Shown: in pieces, positions 35,209-44,906 of the stretch
Position numbering within the stretch: the first letter of the stretch is position 1
Layout: every line of letters begins with the position of its first letter
From: Candidatus Fokinia cryptica
Lineage (GTDB): Bacteria > Pseudomonadota > Alphaproteobacteria > Rickettsiales > Midichloriaceae
DNA length: 64,000 nt
Reading direction: 5' to 3'
Assembly: GCF_034359305.1 (NCBI RefSeq)
Contig: NZ_CP110343.1
Location: 331,823 to 395,822, forward strand
Program-made: the position numbers and the translations under genes
The notes under the pieces: generated by a model
Told to the model about the DNA's origin: nothing
Databases searched by the model: none
What the model saw: only the letters and a program-made list of their open reading frames with translations

Positions 35209-36219
35209 TTAAAAAGCCATTAATTCTACGATACTGTTAAGTATTTTATATTTTTTATATTCAATATCATACTTTAACATTCTATTAATTAATCCTTGTA
35301 TACTGAAGTACCCTTCAGATAGATGTATTTCACGATTATAGCTTGGCTTGTAGTTTAAAGTGGATAATCCAGTATGATATCCAAGCTGAAAATTTCTCGA
35401 TTTACTACTGGAGCAACTTAGTAAGAAATCTCCTATACCACAATAATTAAAAGTTGTATCAATATGTTCGATATCACATAAAGCTTTAAAAATTTCTCTA
35501 AATTCTCGGAAGCTATCAGTTAAAAAAGAAGCGAGTAAATTTGAATAGTCTATTAAATTATCGCGTATTGCATTTTCAGCTTTTGCAATATTTTCTATTC
35601 CGTATTTCTCTCTAATATACTGAAAATAGGTAAACCCTGCTCCAATAGCATATATATTCTTTAAAGCGCTACATAGCTGACTACCAATTAGATCATTGCT
35701 TTCTTCTAATGTGAATGAATTAGAAGAAAGAACTTTAAGTGTATTCTTTTTGAGATTTAGATCAGTACTACTTATTGTAGTACTAGTATGTATCCCATTT
35801 AGCACATCTATGCTGAAATTTGGTCCAGCTAATACTCCTAAAGGTACTTTTAAGCCTATTTCTTCAGATATAATCTCACTTAAAAATAGCCCTGTATCTT
35901 TTTCTATTCCCTTGGAACATATTACAATACCTGAATTTTCATCATATTCTTCTTTGTATTCAGAAATAAATGCTCTTATGGTTTGTGCTGGAAGAACGAT
36001 AAAATTTAAGGTATTACCTACTTTACCTTTTAACTTACCTAAGTGAAGTAATGAAAAAGTTATATCATTACAATATTCGTGTATTCTTACACTTGTATTT
36101 TGTATTGAATGGCAAAAAAGTTGCACATTTATATCATTACGTTGCATAGTAGCAGCTAATGCAAGTCCCCACATTCCACCACCTATAATATTTACGCTAT
36201 TAATACGTTCCTTATGCAT
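35209..36219 (-). CDS. gpsA: Glycerol-3-phosphate dehydrogenase [NAD(P)+]
   Basis: This 336-residue enzyme reduces dihydroxyacetone phosphate to sn-glycerol 3-phosphate for phospholipid synthesis. The NAD motif is GGGMWGLALAATMQ (family GaGsWGtaLA), followed by ICSKGIEKDTG, LAGPNFSIDV, CSALKNIYAIGAGFT with the catalytic Lys, and the AENAIRDNLI and GIGDFLLSCSSSKSRNFQLG parts. The first dozen residues and the C-terminus are somewhat diverged, but key residues are kept. It is convergent with the CAT tRNA. Confidence 0.96.
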   Translation of the reverse strand: MHKERINSVNIIGGGMWGLALAATMQRNDINVQLFCHSIQNTSVRIHEYCNDITFSLLHLGKLKGKVGNTLNFIVLPAQTIRAFISEYKEEYDENSGIVICSKGIEKDTGLFLSEIISEEIGLKVPLGVLAGPNFSIDVLNGIHTSTTISSTDLNLKKNTLKVLSSNSFTLEESNDLIGSQLCSALKNIYAIGAGFTYFQYIREKYGIENIAKAENAIRDNLIDYSNLLASFLTDSFREFREIFKALCDIEHIDTTFNYCGIGDFLLSCSSSKSRNFQLGYHTGLSTLNYKPSYNREIHLSEGYFSIQGLINRMLKYDIEYKKYKILNSIVELMAF

Positions 36220-36248
36220 TATGCTGGAAATTGTACATCATAATCTTA

Positions 36249-36553
36249 CTAGAGTAACTTACCAATCTTATAGTCGTTTCGCCACTTGCAATTATTTTGT
36301 AGTGCAATTTCAATTTGTTTTTCCAGATATTTTAAATTCATGCCTGAGAATTCACATATATGAGTAAAACTATCGTTTTGTATTTTAAGCCATTTTAGTG
36401 CATCTCTTTTAATGCGTGCGAAAGTTTTTTTTTAGACTGTGAACATGCATCAGTGAGAGCTTGTAGAAGTACCGCTTTCCATATACTTTGTAATTTGTAC
36501 TGTTGCTTGAATATATAGTTTGAATTTTGTAGAGAGTTGTTTATTTCATACAT
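36249..36553 (-). pseudogene. Small frameshifted gene, broken or rescued at an A9 run
   Basis: Reading the minus strand from an ATG at 36553 gives about 43 residues (QSIWKAVLLQALTDACSQSK) up to a run of nine A (36425-36433). The frame then stops soon (TAA after KEMH). In the next frame the same coding character continues: FARIKRDALKWLKIQNDSF, ICEFSGMNLKYLEKQIEIAL, to a TAG at 36249. One extra A would join the two into about 101 residues. The W..VL.QAl.DA ... A..WL ... C...G.....Y pattern recalls short alphaproteobacterial proteins of phage type, but I cannot name the family. It could be a pseudogene, a gene expressed by slippage on A9, or an assembly error. Confidence 0.65.
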
Positions 36554-36690
36554 TTTCTTGAGTAATAATTTTATGTATATGGATTTTTATTATCGCAAGT
36601 ATTTATTTGCTGGAAGTATCGTAAGTTTATTGAGTTTAAAATTTGCTAGATTATGCTGTTAATGTTCTTTATGACGTTTTGATGTTTGTG

Positions 36691-38082
36691 ATGAAAATTC
36701 TTGTTATAGTGTTATGTGGTGGAAAGAATACAAGGATGCGTGCTGCTAAGCCAAAATTCCTACTAGAAGTTGCAGGAGTGCCGATATTACATCATATATT
36801 ATGTACTATACAAGAAGTTCAGAGACGTCTTGTTTCTCATGGAGTATGTATGCAAAATGTATCATTAGTATTAAATGAAAAAAATTTTGATAACCCAGAG
36901 ATTGATACCGTACTGTTGGATTTTCCAGAGTTACAAATATGTAAAATTACCCAACAAGTAACAGGTACAGGAGGTGCTGTATTATCAGTACTTTATGAGG
37001 TGGAAGGCTACGACGGTGTCTTGATGTTATATGGTGACATGCCTCTTATAAAGGAAGATACACTTTATGAGTTTGTACAAAATTATAGGAAAAGACTTGC
37101 TCTGAAGCGTAATTTTATATCGCTTCATTTAGCTTTTATTGCGAACGATTCACGAGGATACGGCATTATCAAGACTGACATTAAAGAGAAGCTTCGCGTT
37201 ATTAGGATAGTAGAATCAGCCTACGAGAAGGAAAAATATTTATCGAAAAATCCTGGAAAAATAATGTGTAATGCAGGAGCTATGATTACACAATTTCATA
37301 TGCTTAAAGATGCTTTATTGAATGTGTATAAAGTATGTAGGATAGAGGATGAATTTCCTTTAACAGAGGTAGTGAGCTTCTTTTTCGGGCTAAATATGGT
37401 GAGCGAATATAGAATATGTGAACGAAGCGAATGTATTAATACGAATAATTTATCTGATCTTTCTCGTGCTGAAGAGGAAATGCAGAACAGAATACGTCTT
37501 ACCTTGATGAATGGCGGAGTACATTTAATAGCTCCTCATACTAATTTCTTTCACTATTATTCTAGTATTAGTGTTGGAGTGGTGATACATCCATATTCAA
37601 TTATAGGTAAGAATGTTATGATATACCCGAATGCGGTAATACTACCATATTGTTATATAGAGGGAGCTATAATTGAACCGCAAGTTACTATTGGTCCTTT
37701 TTGTAGAATTAGAGGAGATACACTTTTAAAAAGTGGAGCAAAGGTAGGAAATTTCCTAGAAGTAAAAAATTCTATTATTGGAGAGAATACGAAAATTGGT
37801 CATTTTGGATATGTTGGTGATGCTACTATCGGTGATAGATGTAATATCGGAGCTGGAACTGTATTTTGTAATTATGATGGTTATGAAAAGCATAGAACGG
37901 TAGTGAAAAGCAAAGCATTTATAGGTGCAAATGTATCACTTGTTGCGCCTGTCTCTGTCGGAGATACTTCTATGATAGGAGCCGGAAGTACGATCACACA
38001 AGATGTACCAAATTATGAGCTTGCAATTGAGAGAAATGTACAACGAAATATTAAAAGAAAAAGATTTACACGACAACGTTAG
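36691..38082 (+). CDS. glmU: Bifunctional UDP-GlcNAc pyrophosphorylase / GlcN-1-P acetyltransferase
   Basis: The roughly 463-residue protein makes UDP-GlcNAc for peptidoglycan and lipid A. The N-terminal uridyltransferase shows VLCGGKNTRMRAAKPKFLLE and MLYGDMPLI. The C-terminal left-handed beta helix shows repeated hexapeptides (IGPFCRIRGD, VGNFLEVKNSIIG, IGHFGYVGDATIG, CNIGAGTVFCNYDGYEKH) with the acetyltransfer His. The second G of the usual LAAGkGTRM is a Gly-Lys-Asn variant. ATG at 36691 fits the family start; an upstream in-frame TTG would add 16 hydrophobic residues. Confidence 0.94.
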   Translation: MKILVIVLCGGKNTRMRAAKPKFLLEVAGVPILHHILCTIQEVQRRLVSHGVCMQNVSLVLNEKNFDNPEIDTVLLDFPELQICKITQQVTGTGGAVLSVLYEVEGYDGVLMLYGDMPLIKEDTLYEFVQNYRKRLALKRNFISLHLAFIANDSRGYGIIKTDIKEKLRVIRIVESAYEKEKYLSKNPGKIMCNAGAMITQFHMLKDALLNVYKVCRIEDEFPLTEVVSFFFGLNMVSEYRICERSECINTNNLSDLSRAEEEMQNRIRLTLMNGGVHLIAPHTNFFHYYSSISVGVVIHPYSIIGKNVMIYPNAVILPYCYIEGAIIEPQVTIGPFCRIRGDTLLKSGAKVGNFLEVKNSIIGENTKIGHFGYVGDATIGDRCNIGAGTVFCNYDGYEKHRTVVKSKAFIGANVSLVAPVSVGDTSMIGAGSTITQDVPNYELAIERNVQRNIKRKRFTRQR

Positions 38083-38134
38083 GTAAATATTTGCAGTATT
38101 GAATTGCTGGATTTTTTTAAATAACCATCTTTTA

Positions 38135-39136
38135 CTAGAAATAATGTAGACCGATAGCTTTTTTTACTTTCTCCAGAGTAGCATTGGCTTTTTGATTTGC
38201 TTTCTGAGAGCCACTATATAGTATTTCACGCATTTTGATGCTAGATATGTCATTTCTACATTCTCTATACGGAGCTATAAGTTCTTGTAGTGTATCATTT
38301 AATATGCTTTTGAGAGCCGTATCACCCAAACCCCCTCTTGTATAGTGTTCTTTTAGAGCGGTGATTTCGTTTTTATTTTTATGAAATGCATCAAGATACT
38401 CAAAAACTATATTCCCTTCTACTTTTCCTGGATCGCTTACTTTTAGATGATTAGGATCTGTAAACATAGCAAATACTTTCTGCTTGATAATTGTAGGAGA
38501 ATCGGAGAGATATATTGCATTATTCAAAGATTTACTTGCTTTTGCTTTACCATCTATTCCGCTTAACCTTTTAGTAGTTCCGATTATTGGTGTGGCTTCT
38601 TTTAAAATATTTCCATAAAGAGAGTTAAATTTCCTTACTATTTCATTAGTTTGCTCTATCATTGGAAGCTGGTCTTCTCCTATTGGCACTAATTCTCCAT
38701 CAAATGCTGTAATATCAGCAGCTTGACTAACTGGATATATGCAAAATCCTGCTAAAAGGTTGTTTTCATATTTTTTCTGTTGTATCTCCGCTTTTAATGT
38801 CGGATTTCTTTGTAATCGTGAAATTGTGACGAGATTTAAATAATAGATTGTTAACTCTGTCAATGATGGTATCTGAGATTGTAAAAATATTGTAGTTTTA
38901 GTAGGATCGATACCAACTGCTATATAGTCGCGAAGTACCTCATATACATTTTGAGTTACTACGTTAGGTGCGTTAAAATTATCAGTTAGTGCTTGTATAT
39001 CTGCTATCATTACGTATTGCTCGTGTTCTTCCTGTAACTCAACCCTTTGTTTTAAGGAACCTGCATAGTGTCCAAGGTGTAATTTTCCGGTAGGGCGATC
39101 TCCGGTTAGCACGATTTTTGTTGTGCCAGTATGCAT
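38135..39136 (-). CDS. trpS: Tryptophanyl-tRNA synthetase
   Basis: This 333-residue class I synthetase has the HIGH-type motif GDRPTGKLHLGHYAGSL (about 10-26), the QADI motif in YPVSQAADITAFDGELVPIG, and the KMSKS equivalent GKAKASKSLNNAI. The frame is open upstream to 39280 over 48 further codons (hydrophobic and not family-like), so ATG at 39136 is the credible start and leaves 74 bp to the divergent murC start. Length is usual for a bacterial TrpRS. Confidence 0.96.
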   Translation of the reverse strand: MHTGTTKIVLTGDRPTGKLHLGHYAGSLKQRVELQEEHEQYVMIADIQALTDNFNAPNVVTQNVYEVLRDYIAVGIDPTKTTIFLQSQIPSLTELTIYYLNLVTISRLQRNPTLKAEIQQKKYENNLLAGFCIYPVSQAADITAFDGELVPIGEDQLPMIEQTNEIVRKFNSLYGNILKEATPIIGTTKRLSGIDGKAKASKSLNNAIYLSDSPTIIKQKVFAMFTDPNHLKVSDPGKVEGNIVFEYLDAFHKNKNEITALKEHYTRGGLGDTALKSILNDTLQELIAPYRECRNDISSIKMREILYSGSQKANQKANATLEKVKKAIGLHYF

Positions 39137-39210
39137 ATGAGTTGCTTTTCTTTCTCTCGCAATATAACTAACAAATATATGAAGTAAAATCACTAACAAT
39201 TGTGAAATAA

Positions 39211-40698
39211 ATGAAACTGCTACCATCTTTACCAGCAACGATACATATAATTGGGATTGCTGGAATTGGTATGAGCGCAATAGCTCAGTTGTGTATAAAG
39301 CTTGGTTACAATGTTCAAGGTTCTGATCTAGATATATCGAAATTTCCAGATAGTGGAATAAAGTGTATTAATATGTGTGATGGTCATTCAGCAACTAATC
39401 TATATCGTTGGAATAAGGTGCCAGAATGTGTACTAGTATCTAGCATTATAAAAGATGATAATCCTGAATTATTGGAGTCAATCAGAAATAATATACCTGT
39501 AATAAAGAGAGCTGATGCTCTTTCATGGCTTTTACGCGATACATTTAATATTGCAATTAGTGGTACCAGTGGAAAAACCACTACTACTACTATAACGGGG
39601 GAATTATTTCTAAAGCATGGTATATCTTGCACTGTTATAAGTGGTGGAATAATGAAAGAATATGATACTAATTGCATAATTGGTGAATATCCTTCGGTAC
39701 ATCAGCCGGTAATTGTAGAAGCCGACGAATCGGATGGTACTTTTCTTGCTATTTCGAGAGATATAGCAATGTGCACAACAATTGTTCCGGAGCATATGGA
39801 ATTTTTTAGAAGTATAGATGCATTTGAAGAAGCATATCGTTGTTTTTTAAATGATGGAAAAACCGGTATGTGTGCTATTGCATGCGGAGATACTGATGAC
39901 AATGCGTATAGCAATAAAGCAATTAATAATAGCGTTATTTTATATGGATTATATGATAACAAAAATCATATATATGCCAAAAACATATTGGTGGGAGAAT
40001 ATACTACGTTTGATATGATTATAAAGTCCGAATTACATGATTCTTTAAGTTCTGATATTGAGATAAAAAGTATAAGATTATCGTTACTAGGTAAGCATAA
40101 TGTGAAGAATTTTTTATGTGCCGTTTGTGGTTTAATTATATATCAAATAAAGACTACTGGCATGATTATGATTAATCACGATGTGGTACAAAATAGCTTT
40201 AAAAATTTTAAAGGGATTGAATCACGAATGGATGAGCTTGGAAAAATTACCGATGCTAATGGAGATGAAATTTGTATTTTTAATGATTATGCCCATCATT
40301 ATAAAGAAATAGAATGTACGGCTAATAGTTTTATAGAATATTGCAATATATGTAGAGCAGATTATAGTATAATTATAGTTATCGAATTACATAAATATTC
40401 TAGAGTTACCTCCGATCTTAGCGAATATATTGACGTACTATCAGTTTTAAGAGCCAACAGAATAATACTAATGGAAATATACGGATGTTGGGAGAATGCA
40501 GAAAATTATCCTACTACTTCCAGTAATGCATACATAGCAAATGTGATAAATGAAAAAAGAGGAGAAGAATTTGTAATAGTCTTGGAAAGGAATGAATTTT
40601 TAAGAAATGCTATCTTAAACGAGCCTCGAGGTGGAAAGATGGTAATTTGCATGGGGGCAGGAAAAATGAAAAAATATGCGAAAGCACTTGTAGAGTAG
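39211..40698 (+). CDS. murC: UDP-N-acetylmuramate-L-alanine ligase
   Basis: This 495-residue enzyme adds L-Ala to UDP-MurNAc in the cytoplasm. The N-terminal Rossmann part has HIIGIAGIGMSAIAQL. The ATP loop is IAISGTSGKTTTTTITGE, followed by VEADESDGTFL, LGKHNVKNFLCAVCGL, and FNDYAHHYKEIECTANSF of the C-terminal domain. All motifs are intact. MurB, FtsQ and Ddl, normal dcw neighbours, are not adjacent. The gene is convergent with rplJ, with 28 bp between the two stops. Confidence 0.96.
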   Translation: MKLLPSLPATIHIIGIAGIGMSAIAQLCIKLGYNVQGSDLDISKFPDSGIKCINMCDGHSATNLYRWNKVPECVLVSSIIKDDNPELLESIRNNIPVIKRADALSWLLRDTFNIAISGTSGKTTTTTITGELFLKHGISCTVISGGIMKEYDTNCIIGEYPSVHQPVIVEADESDGTFLAISRDIAMCTTIVPEHMEFFRSIDAFEEAYRCFLNDGKTGMCAIACGDTDDNAYSNKAINNSVILYGLYDNKNHIYAKNILVGEYTTFDMIIKSELHDSLSSDIEIKSIRLSLLGKHNVKNFLCAVCGLIIYQIKTTGMIMINHDVVQNSFKNFKGIESRMDELGKITDANGDEICIFNDYAHHYKEIECTANSFIEYCNICRADYSIIIVIELHKYSRVTSDLSEYIDVLSVLRANRIILMEIYGCWENAENYPTTSSNAYIANVINEKRGEEFVIVLERNEFLRNAILNEPRGGKMVICMGAGKMKKYAKALVE

Positions 40699-40726
40699 CA
40701 GTTGACATATTTTATAATTTTTTTTG

Positions 40727-41245
40727 CTACTGTTCTGATTTTCTCTGTAATACACGTACGAAACTTGCTAGAGGTGCAGAAAGCACTCGTACAAACTTAG
40801 AGTGTGGAGCTAGCATAACGCTAAGCAATTTAGCCCTCATACCATCGACATTAGGTAATTTTGAAAATGCGAGAATTTCTTCAGCAGAATATGTTGCAGC
40901 TCCAAGATATCCACCGACTACAGACAGTACATTTTCACTATTTGCAAAATCTACTATAAATTTCACAGCATCTACATTATTTTGGTTTGTGAATACGCCA
41001 ACCGTAGTTCCAGATAGAAAATTCCTACACTGCGAGTATTTTTCATCTCCTAATGCTATTTTTGCTAAGCTATTTTTAAGAAATATACAATTCGCCGATA
41101 CCTTTACAAGGGATCTGCGAAACACTTTCATCTTAGGTACGGATATTCCCTTATTCTTGAGAATTATGAGCATCGAATTTTGCTCTAAAGCAGAAGAAAG
41201 AGTACCAACCCTCTCTATTTTCTTAACTCTTTTTACACTCTTCAC
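40727..41245 (-). CDS. rplJ: 50S ribosomal protein L10, stand-alone
   Basis: The 172-residue protein shows VPKMKVFRRSLVKVSANCIFL with KNSLAKIAL (family LR..lr..g.....vKNtLa..A), FLSGTTVGVFT (family GptavafS), VVGGYLGAATYSAEEILAFSKLP (family G.....l.......la.lP) and APLASFVRVL at the end. The product anchors the L7/L12 stalk. The start is GTG at 41245 with AGGAG two bases upstream. rplJ is normally in rplKAJL-rpoBC; here it lies alone between murC and gyrA. L10 is quite diverged in its first 25 residues. Confidence 0.9.
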   Translation of the reverse strand: MKSVKRVKKIERVGTLSSALEQNSMLIILKNKGISVPKMKVFRRSLVKVSANCIFLKNSLAKIALGDEKYSQCRNFLSGTTVGVFTNQNNVDAVKFIVDFANSENVLSVVGGYLGAATYSAEEILAFSKLPNVDGMRAKLLSVMLAPHSKFVRVLSAPLASFVRVLQRKSEQ

Positions 41246-41493
41246 GGCTCCTAAAAAACTATGTTAACGTACTAAAAACTCACTCCTATTTGCGTTATAT
41301 CATACGGAATGCTTAAAGCTATCATTCATACGCTACATTCTTATAGCTTTACATGTCAAGATGAAATTGACGTTATTTTACGTCTCTTTCCCCGAATTAT
41401 GCCATATATTGCCATAAATTTACAGTAGACTTTTTATAGTAAAGCTACTATTCTTCAACGGTAATAGCCTTAACAGAATAACCAAATTCAGCA

Positions 41494-44394
41494 ATGAAAG
41501 GCAGTGTAGAAAAAATAGAACACAACAGTGTTAACGTATCCATAGATTTGGAAATGAGAGAAGCTTACTTAAATTACGCGATGAGCGTGATAGTGAGTCG
41601 TTCTCTTCCCGATGCTAGAGACGGATTAAAACCTGTTCATAGAAGAATACTGTATTCTATGAGCGAGCAAAATAATAACTGGAATAGACCATATAGAAAA
41701 TCTGCAAGAATAGTAGGGGAGGTGTTGGGTAAATATCATCCACATGGTGATACTGCGATATACGATGCTTATGTAAGAATGGCTCAGCCCTTCTCCCTTT
41801 ATAAAACTCTTATAGATGGTCAAGGAAATTTCGGTTCTATAGATGGAGATAGCCCGGCTCAGATGAGATATACCGAAGGAAGATTGCAGAAGATCTCCAA
41901 TTTATACTTATTAGCCGATATTGATAAAGATACTGTAGCTTTTAAAGATAATTACGATAACTCAGAAAAAGAGCCGACAGTGCTACCAGCTCGTTTTCCT
42001 AATCTTCTTGTAAATGGTGCTAGTGGTATTGCTGTTGGTATGGCAACTAATATACCGCCGCATAATGTACTAGAAGTACTAGATGCGTGTCTCGCATACA
42101 TAGAAAATCCAGATATAACAATACAGGAAATAGTATCTAAATACATACCGGCACCAGATTTTCCAACTGGATGTAAGATTATAGATTACGATAAGTGTTA
42201 CAATGCAATGCTTACTGGTAGAGGGAGTATTACGATAAGAGGAAAAACGCACATAGAAGAAAATGGAAATAGAGCTTCGATTGTAATTACTGAAATTCCA
42301 TATCAGACTAACAAAGCGGAATTTGTAAAAACTATGGAGGTATTAGCACGTGATAAAGTTATAGATGGAATTGCAGAAATTAGAGATGAATCTAATAAAT
42401 TAGGTATAAGAGTAGTAGTAGAATTACGCAGAGAAGCTGCGGCAGAAGTAGTTCTTAATCATCTATATAAACATACGGTATTAGAGACTTATTTCGCAAT
42501 TAATATGTTAGCTCTCTACAATGGGAGACCTACAATTTTAAATGTTCTGAACGTTATAAAAATATTCGTAGAATTTAGACAAGAAGTAGTAACGAGGAGA
42601 AGTAGATTTCTTCTAAACAAAGCTTCTTCTCAAGCTCATGTAATATTTGGATTGTTGATGTGTATTGATAATATATCTCGTGTAATAGAGATAATTAGGG
42701 GTTCTAGAGATGTAAGTATTGCGAGGGAAAGACTATTAGCCGAGAAGTGGTCATTTAATTATTCTGGTGATTTAACCACTCTTACCAAGGTACTAAATAT
42801 ACAAAATTATGAAGACGGAGTGTATACCTTAAGTCAACAACAGTGTAAGGCTATTTTAGATATGAGACTGCAGAGATTGACGGGGTTGGAGAAGCAGAAA
42901 GTAGCTGAAGAGTTTGAAGCTTTAATCAGTGAAATTAGATTTCATCTTGAGATATTGAATTCTCATTCAGTTCTAATGGAAGAAATAAAGAATGAAATAC
43001 TTATAGTAAGGAACGATCTAAATGATTCGAGAAAAACGGAAATAACGCAGATGCGTAGTAATATGAGCGAAGATGACTTTTTCTCGAAAGAAGATGTTGT
43101 AGTGTTATTAACGAAAAGTGGATATATAAAGCGTACTTCACTTCAACACTATAAAGATCAACGAAGAGGTGGAAAAGGAAAATCTGGAGTAAGTACGTAT
43201 GAAGATGATTCGTTATCAGAAATTTTAGTTACTACTACACATCATAACTTGCTATTCTTCTCCAATGCTGGGCATGTATATATGCTAAAAGTTTATAAAG
43301 TACCCGCAACTACACTTCAAAGTACTGGGAGAGCTATAGCTAATTTTATATCTTTGCGTCCCGATGAAAAAATAACCAATGTAATATCAGTAGATAGAGA
43401 AGTGTTCTTAGAGGGTGCACGTGGAATGTATCTATGTTTCTGTACATCACGTGGTAGTATAAAAAGAAATAACTTGCTAGATTTTAAAAATATTCCTAGT
43501 GGTGGGAAAATAGCTATTAAACTGGATGGAGATGATTATCTAGTTGGTGTGTCGTTATGTTCCGAAAATCAGTATATAATGCTATCTACTAAAATGGGAA
43601 AATCTGTTTGTTTTCCTGTCTCTAATCTTCGTGTTTTTAAAGGAAGAGCTTCAGAAGGGGTAAAGGGAGTGAGGCTTGTAAAAAAGAACGATAGTGTGAT
43701 TTCTATGTGTATGTTACCAGGTATAGATATCGATTATTCTATTAAATCTTCGTATTTAAAGATACCGAGTGATATACGTATTCGAATGTCAGAGGAGTCC
43801 CAGAATGGAGGGGATATTACTGAATTAGCAAAAAGTGCATTAGAGAAATATTGGACTTATTCAGAATGTAATGAAGTTGAAGTTGAAGTTGAAGTTGAAG
43901 TTACAGATGAGTGTGAGAATGAGATTACTAGAGATAATGAGTTAGTTGGTGATGTAGAGCAAGAGGATGGAGAGCTTCAAAGTATAGTTACTAGAATAGA
44001 TGGTGATATTACCGTGGATAAGCTGATAGAGTTGGTGCTTCATGAAAAGTTTTTATTAAGCATATCTAGTAATGGATATGGAAAACGTACTTCATCATAT
44101 GAATATAGAGTTACTGGTAGAAATGTTGGAGGTGTAGTAAATATGGATGTTGGTCGTGCATATGTTGTTGGAGTATTGCCAATTAAAGATACTGATAGTG
44201 TAATTTTAGCTTGTAATTCTGGTAAGGTAATTAGGTTATCAGTAGATTCAGTGCGTGTTACTGGAAGAAATGCGAAAGGTGTGCGTGTAGTATCTTTAGA
44301 GAAGAATGATCATGTAGTATCGGCATGTAGTATATCCAGTTCTCTGGGGGAGCAGGATGAATTAAATGATGCGATGGACAAGTCTGAAAATTAG
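41494..44394 (+). CDS. gyrA: DNA gyrase subunit A
   Basis: The 966-residue protein has the cleavage domain with [40 protein letters not shown], the active Tyr in [12 protein letters not shown], and a C-terminal pinwheel with the GyrA box [10 protein letters not shown]. At the quinolone-determining site the usual Ser83 is Thr and Asp87 is kept. An acidic segment of about 60 residues (about 780-840) interrupts the pinwheel and contains five tandem Glu-Val codon pairs. The protein is longer than E. coli GyrA (875) mainly because of this. gyrB lies 7.6 kb downstream on the same strand. Confidence 0.97.
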   Translation: MKGSVEKIEHNSVNVSIDLEMREAYLNYAMSVIVSRSLPDARDGLKPVHRRILYSMSEQNNNWNRPYRKSARIVGEVLGKYHPHGDTAIYDAYVRMAQPFSLYKTLIDGQGNFGSIDGDSPAQMRYTEGRLQKISNLYLLADIDKDTVAFKDNYDNSEKEPTVLPARFPNLLVNGASGIAVGMATNIPPHNVLEVLDACLAYIENPDITIQEIVSKYIPAPDFPTGCKIIDYDKCYNAMLTGRGSITIRGKTHIEENGNRASIVITEIPYQTNKAEFVKTMEVLARDKVIDGIAEIRDESNKLGIRVVVELRREAAAEVVLNHLYKHTVLETYFAINMLALYNGRPTILNVLNVIKIFVEFRQEVVTRRSRFLLNKASSQAHVIFGLLMCIDNISRVIEIIRGSRDVSIARERLLAEKWSFNYSGDLTTLTKVLNIQNYEDGVYTLSQQQCKAILDMRLQRLTGLEKQKVAEEFEALISEIRFHLEILNSHSVLMEEIKNEILIVRNDLNDSRKTEITQMRSNMSEDDFFSKEDVVVLLTKSGYIKRTSLQHYKDQRRGGKGKSGVSTYEDDSLSEILVTTTHHNLLFFSNAGHVYMLKVYKVPATTLQSTGRAIANFISLRPDEKITNVISVDREVFLEGARGMYLCFCTSRGSIKRNNLLDFKNIPSGGKIAIKLDGDDYLVGVSLCSENQYIMLSTKMGKSVCFPVSNLRVFKGRASEGVKGVRLVKKNDSVISMCMLPGIDIDYSIKSSYLKIPSDIRIRMSEESQNGGDITELAKSALEKYWTYSECNEVEVEVEVEVTDECENEITRDNELVGDVEQEDGELQSIVTRIDGDITVDKLIELVLHEKFLLSISSNGYGKRTSSYEYRVTGRNVGGVVNMDVGRAYVVGVLPIKDTDSVILACNSGKVIRLSVDSVRVTGRNAKGVRVVSLEKNDHVVSACSISSSLGEQDELNDAMDKSEN
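43873..43902 (+). repeat. Hexanucleotide microsatellite (gaagtt)5 inside gyrA
   Basis: Five perfect copies of gaagtt encode (Glu-Val)5 within the acidic insertion of the GyrA C-terminal domain. The repeat keeps the frame for any whole number of copies, so length change by slippage would be tolerated. Confidence 0.97.
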
Positions 44395-44612
44395 GGTGTA
44401 GAATGAAACTATTCTTTCGTATTTTATACTTAATGGAAGGAAGTTTTCTCAAAAATAAATATCGCCGAATTAGATACTTGAAAGTAAAGCGATTACCATC
44501 AACATGAAGTCAGAGACCTAACCTGAAAGTACATCATGAAATAGATGTGAAACCCAAAGAACTACAACGGATAATAAAAATCCATTTGCACTAAAGAGGT
44601 GGATATCGAAAG

Positions 44613-44738
44613 TTATGCTTGCTTGGCTTTAAATCGAGGATTCTTCTTGTTGATCACATAAATCACGCCACGACGTTTCACAATCCTACAATCTTTATCG
44701 CGCTTCTTAGCACTTTTCAGAGACGAGAAAATTTTCAT
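44613..44738 (-). CDS. rpmJ: 50S ribosomal protein L36
   Basis: The 41-residue protein begins [20 protein letters not shown], continues [13 protein letters not shown] and ends PRFKAKQA. It matches the longer, 41-residue form of L36 found in alpha- and gammaproteobacteria, which lacks part of the zinc-binding Cys set of the short form. The L36 protein sits near the peptidyl-transferase region of the large subunit. The base composition of this gene is less AT-rich than its surroundings, as expected for a small ribosomal gene. It lies 13 bp downstream of tRNA-fMet on the same strand. The 215 bp between it and gyrA hold nothing I recognise. Confidence 0.96.
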   Translation of the reverse strand: MKIFSSLKSAKKRDKDCRIVKRRGVIYVINKKNPRFKAKQA

Positions 44739-44751
44739 ATCATCAAAATAC

Positions 44752-44828
<77 letters not shown>

Positions 44829-44906
44829 TCTTTAAATGTGATCCTGGATAACCACAACACCGCATACTGTACATTTAATACCGTATTATGTCAATTATTA
44901 AATGAC

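Noticed and set aside
40647-41267. A 206-codon open frame on the plus strand over the rplJ region.
   Set aside because: The minus strand clearly encodes L10; the plus frame has no family features and is antisense shadow.
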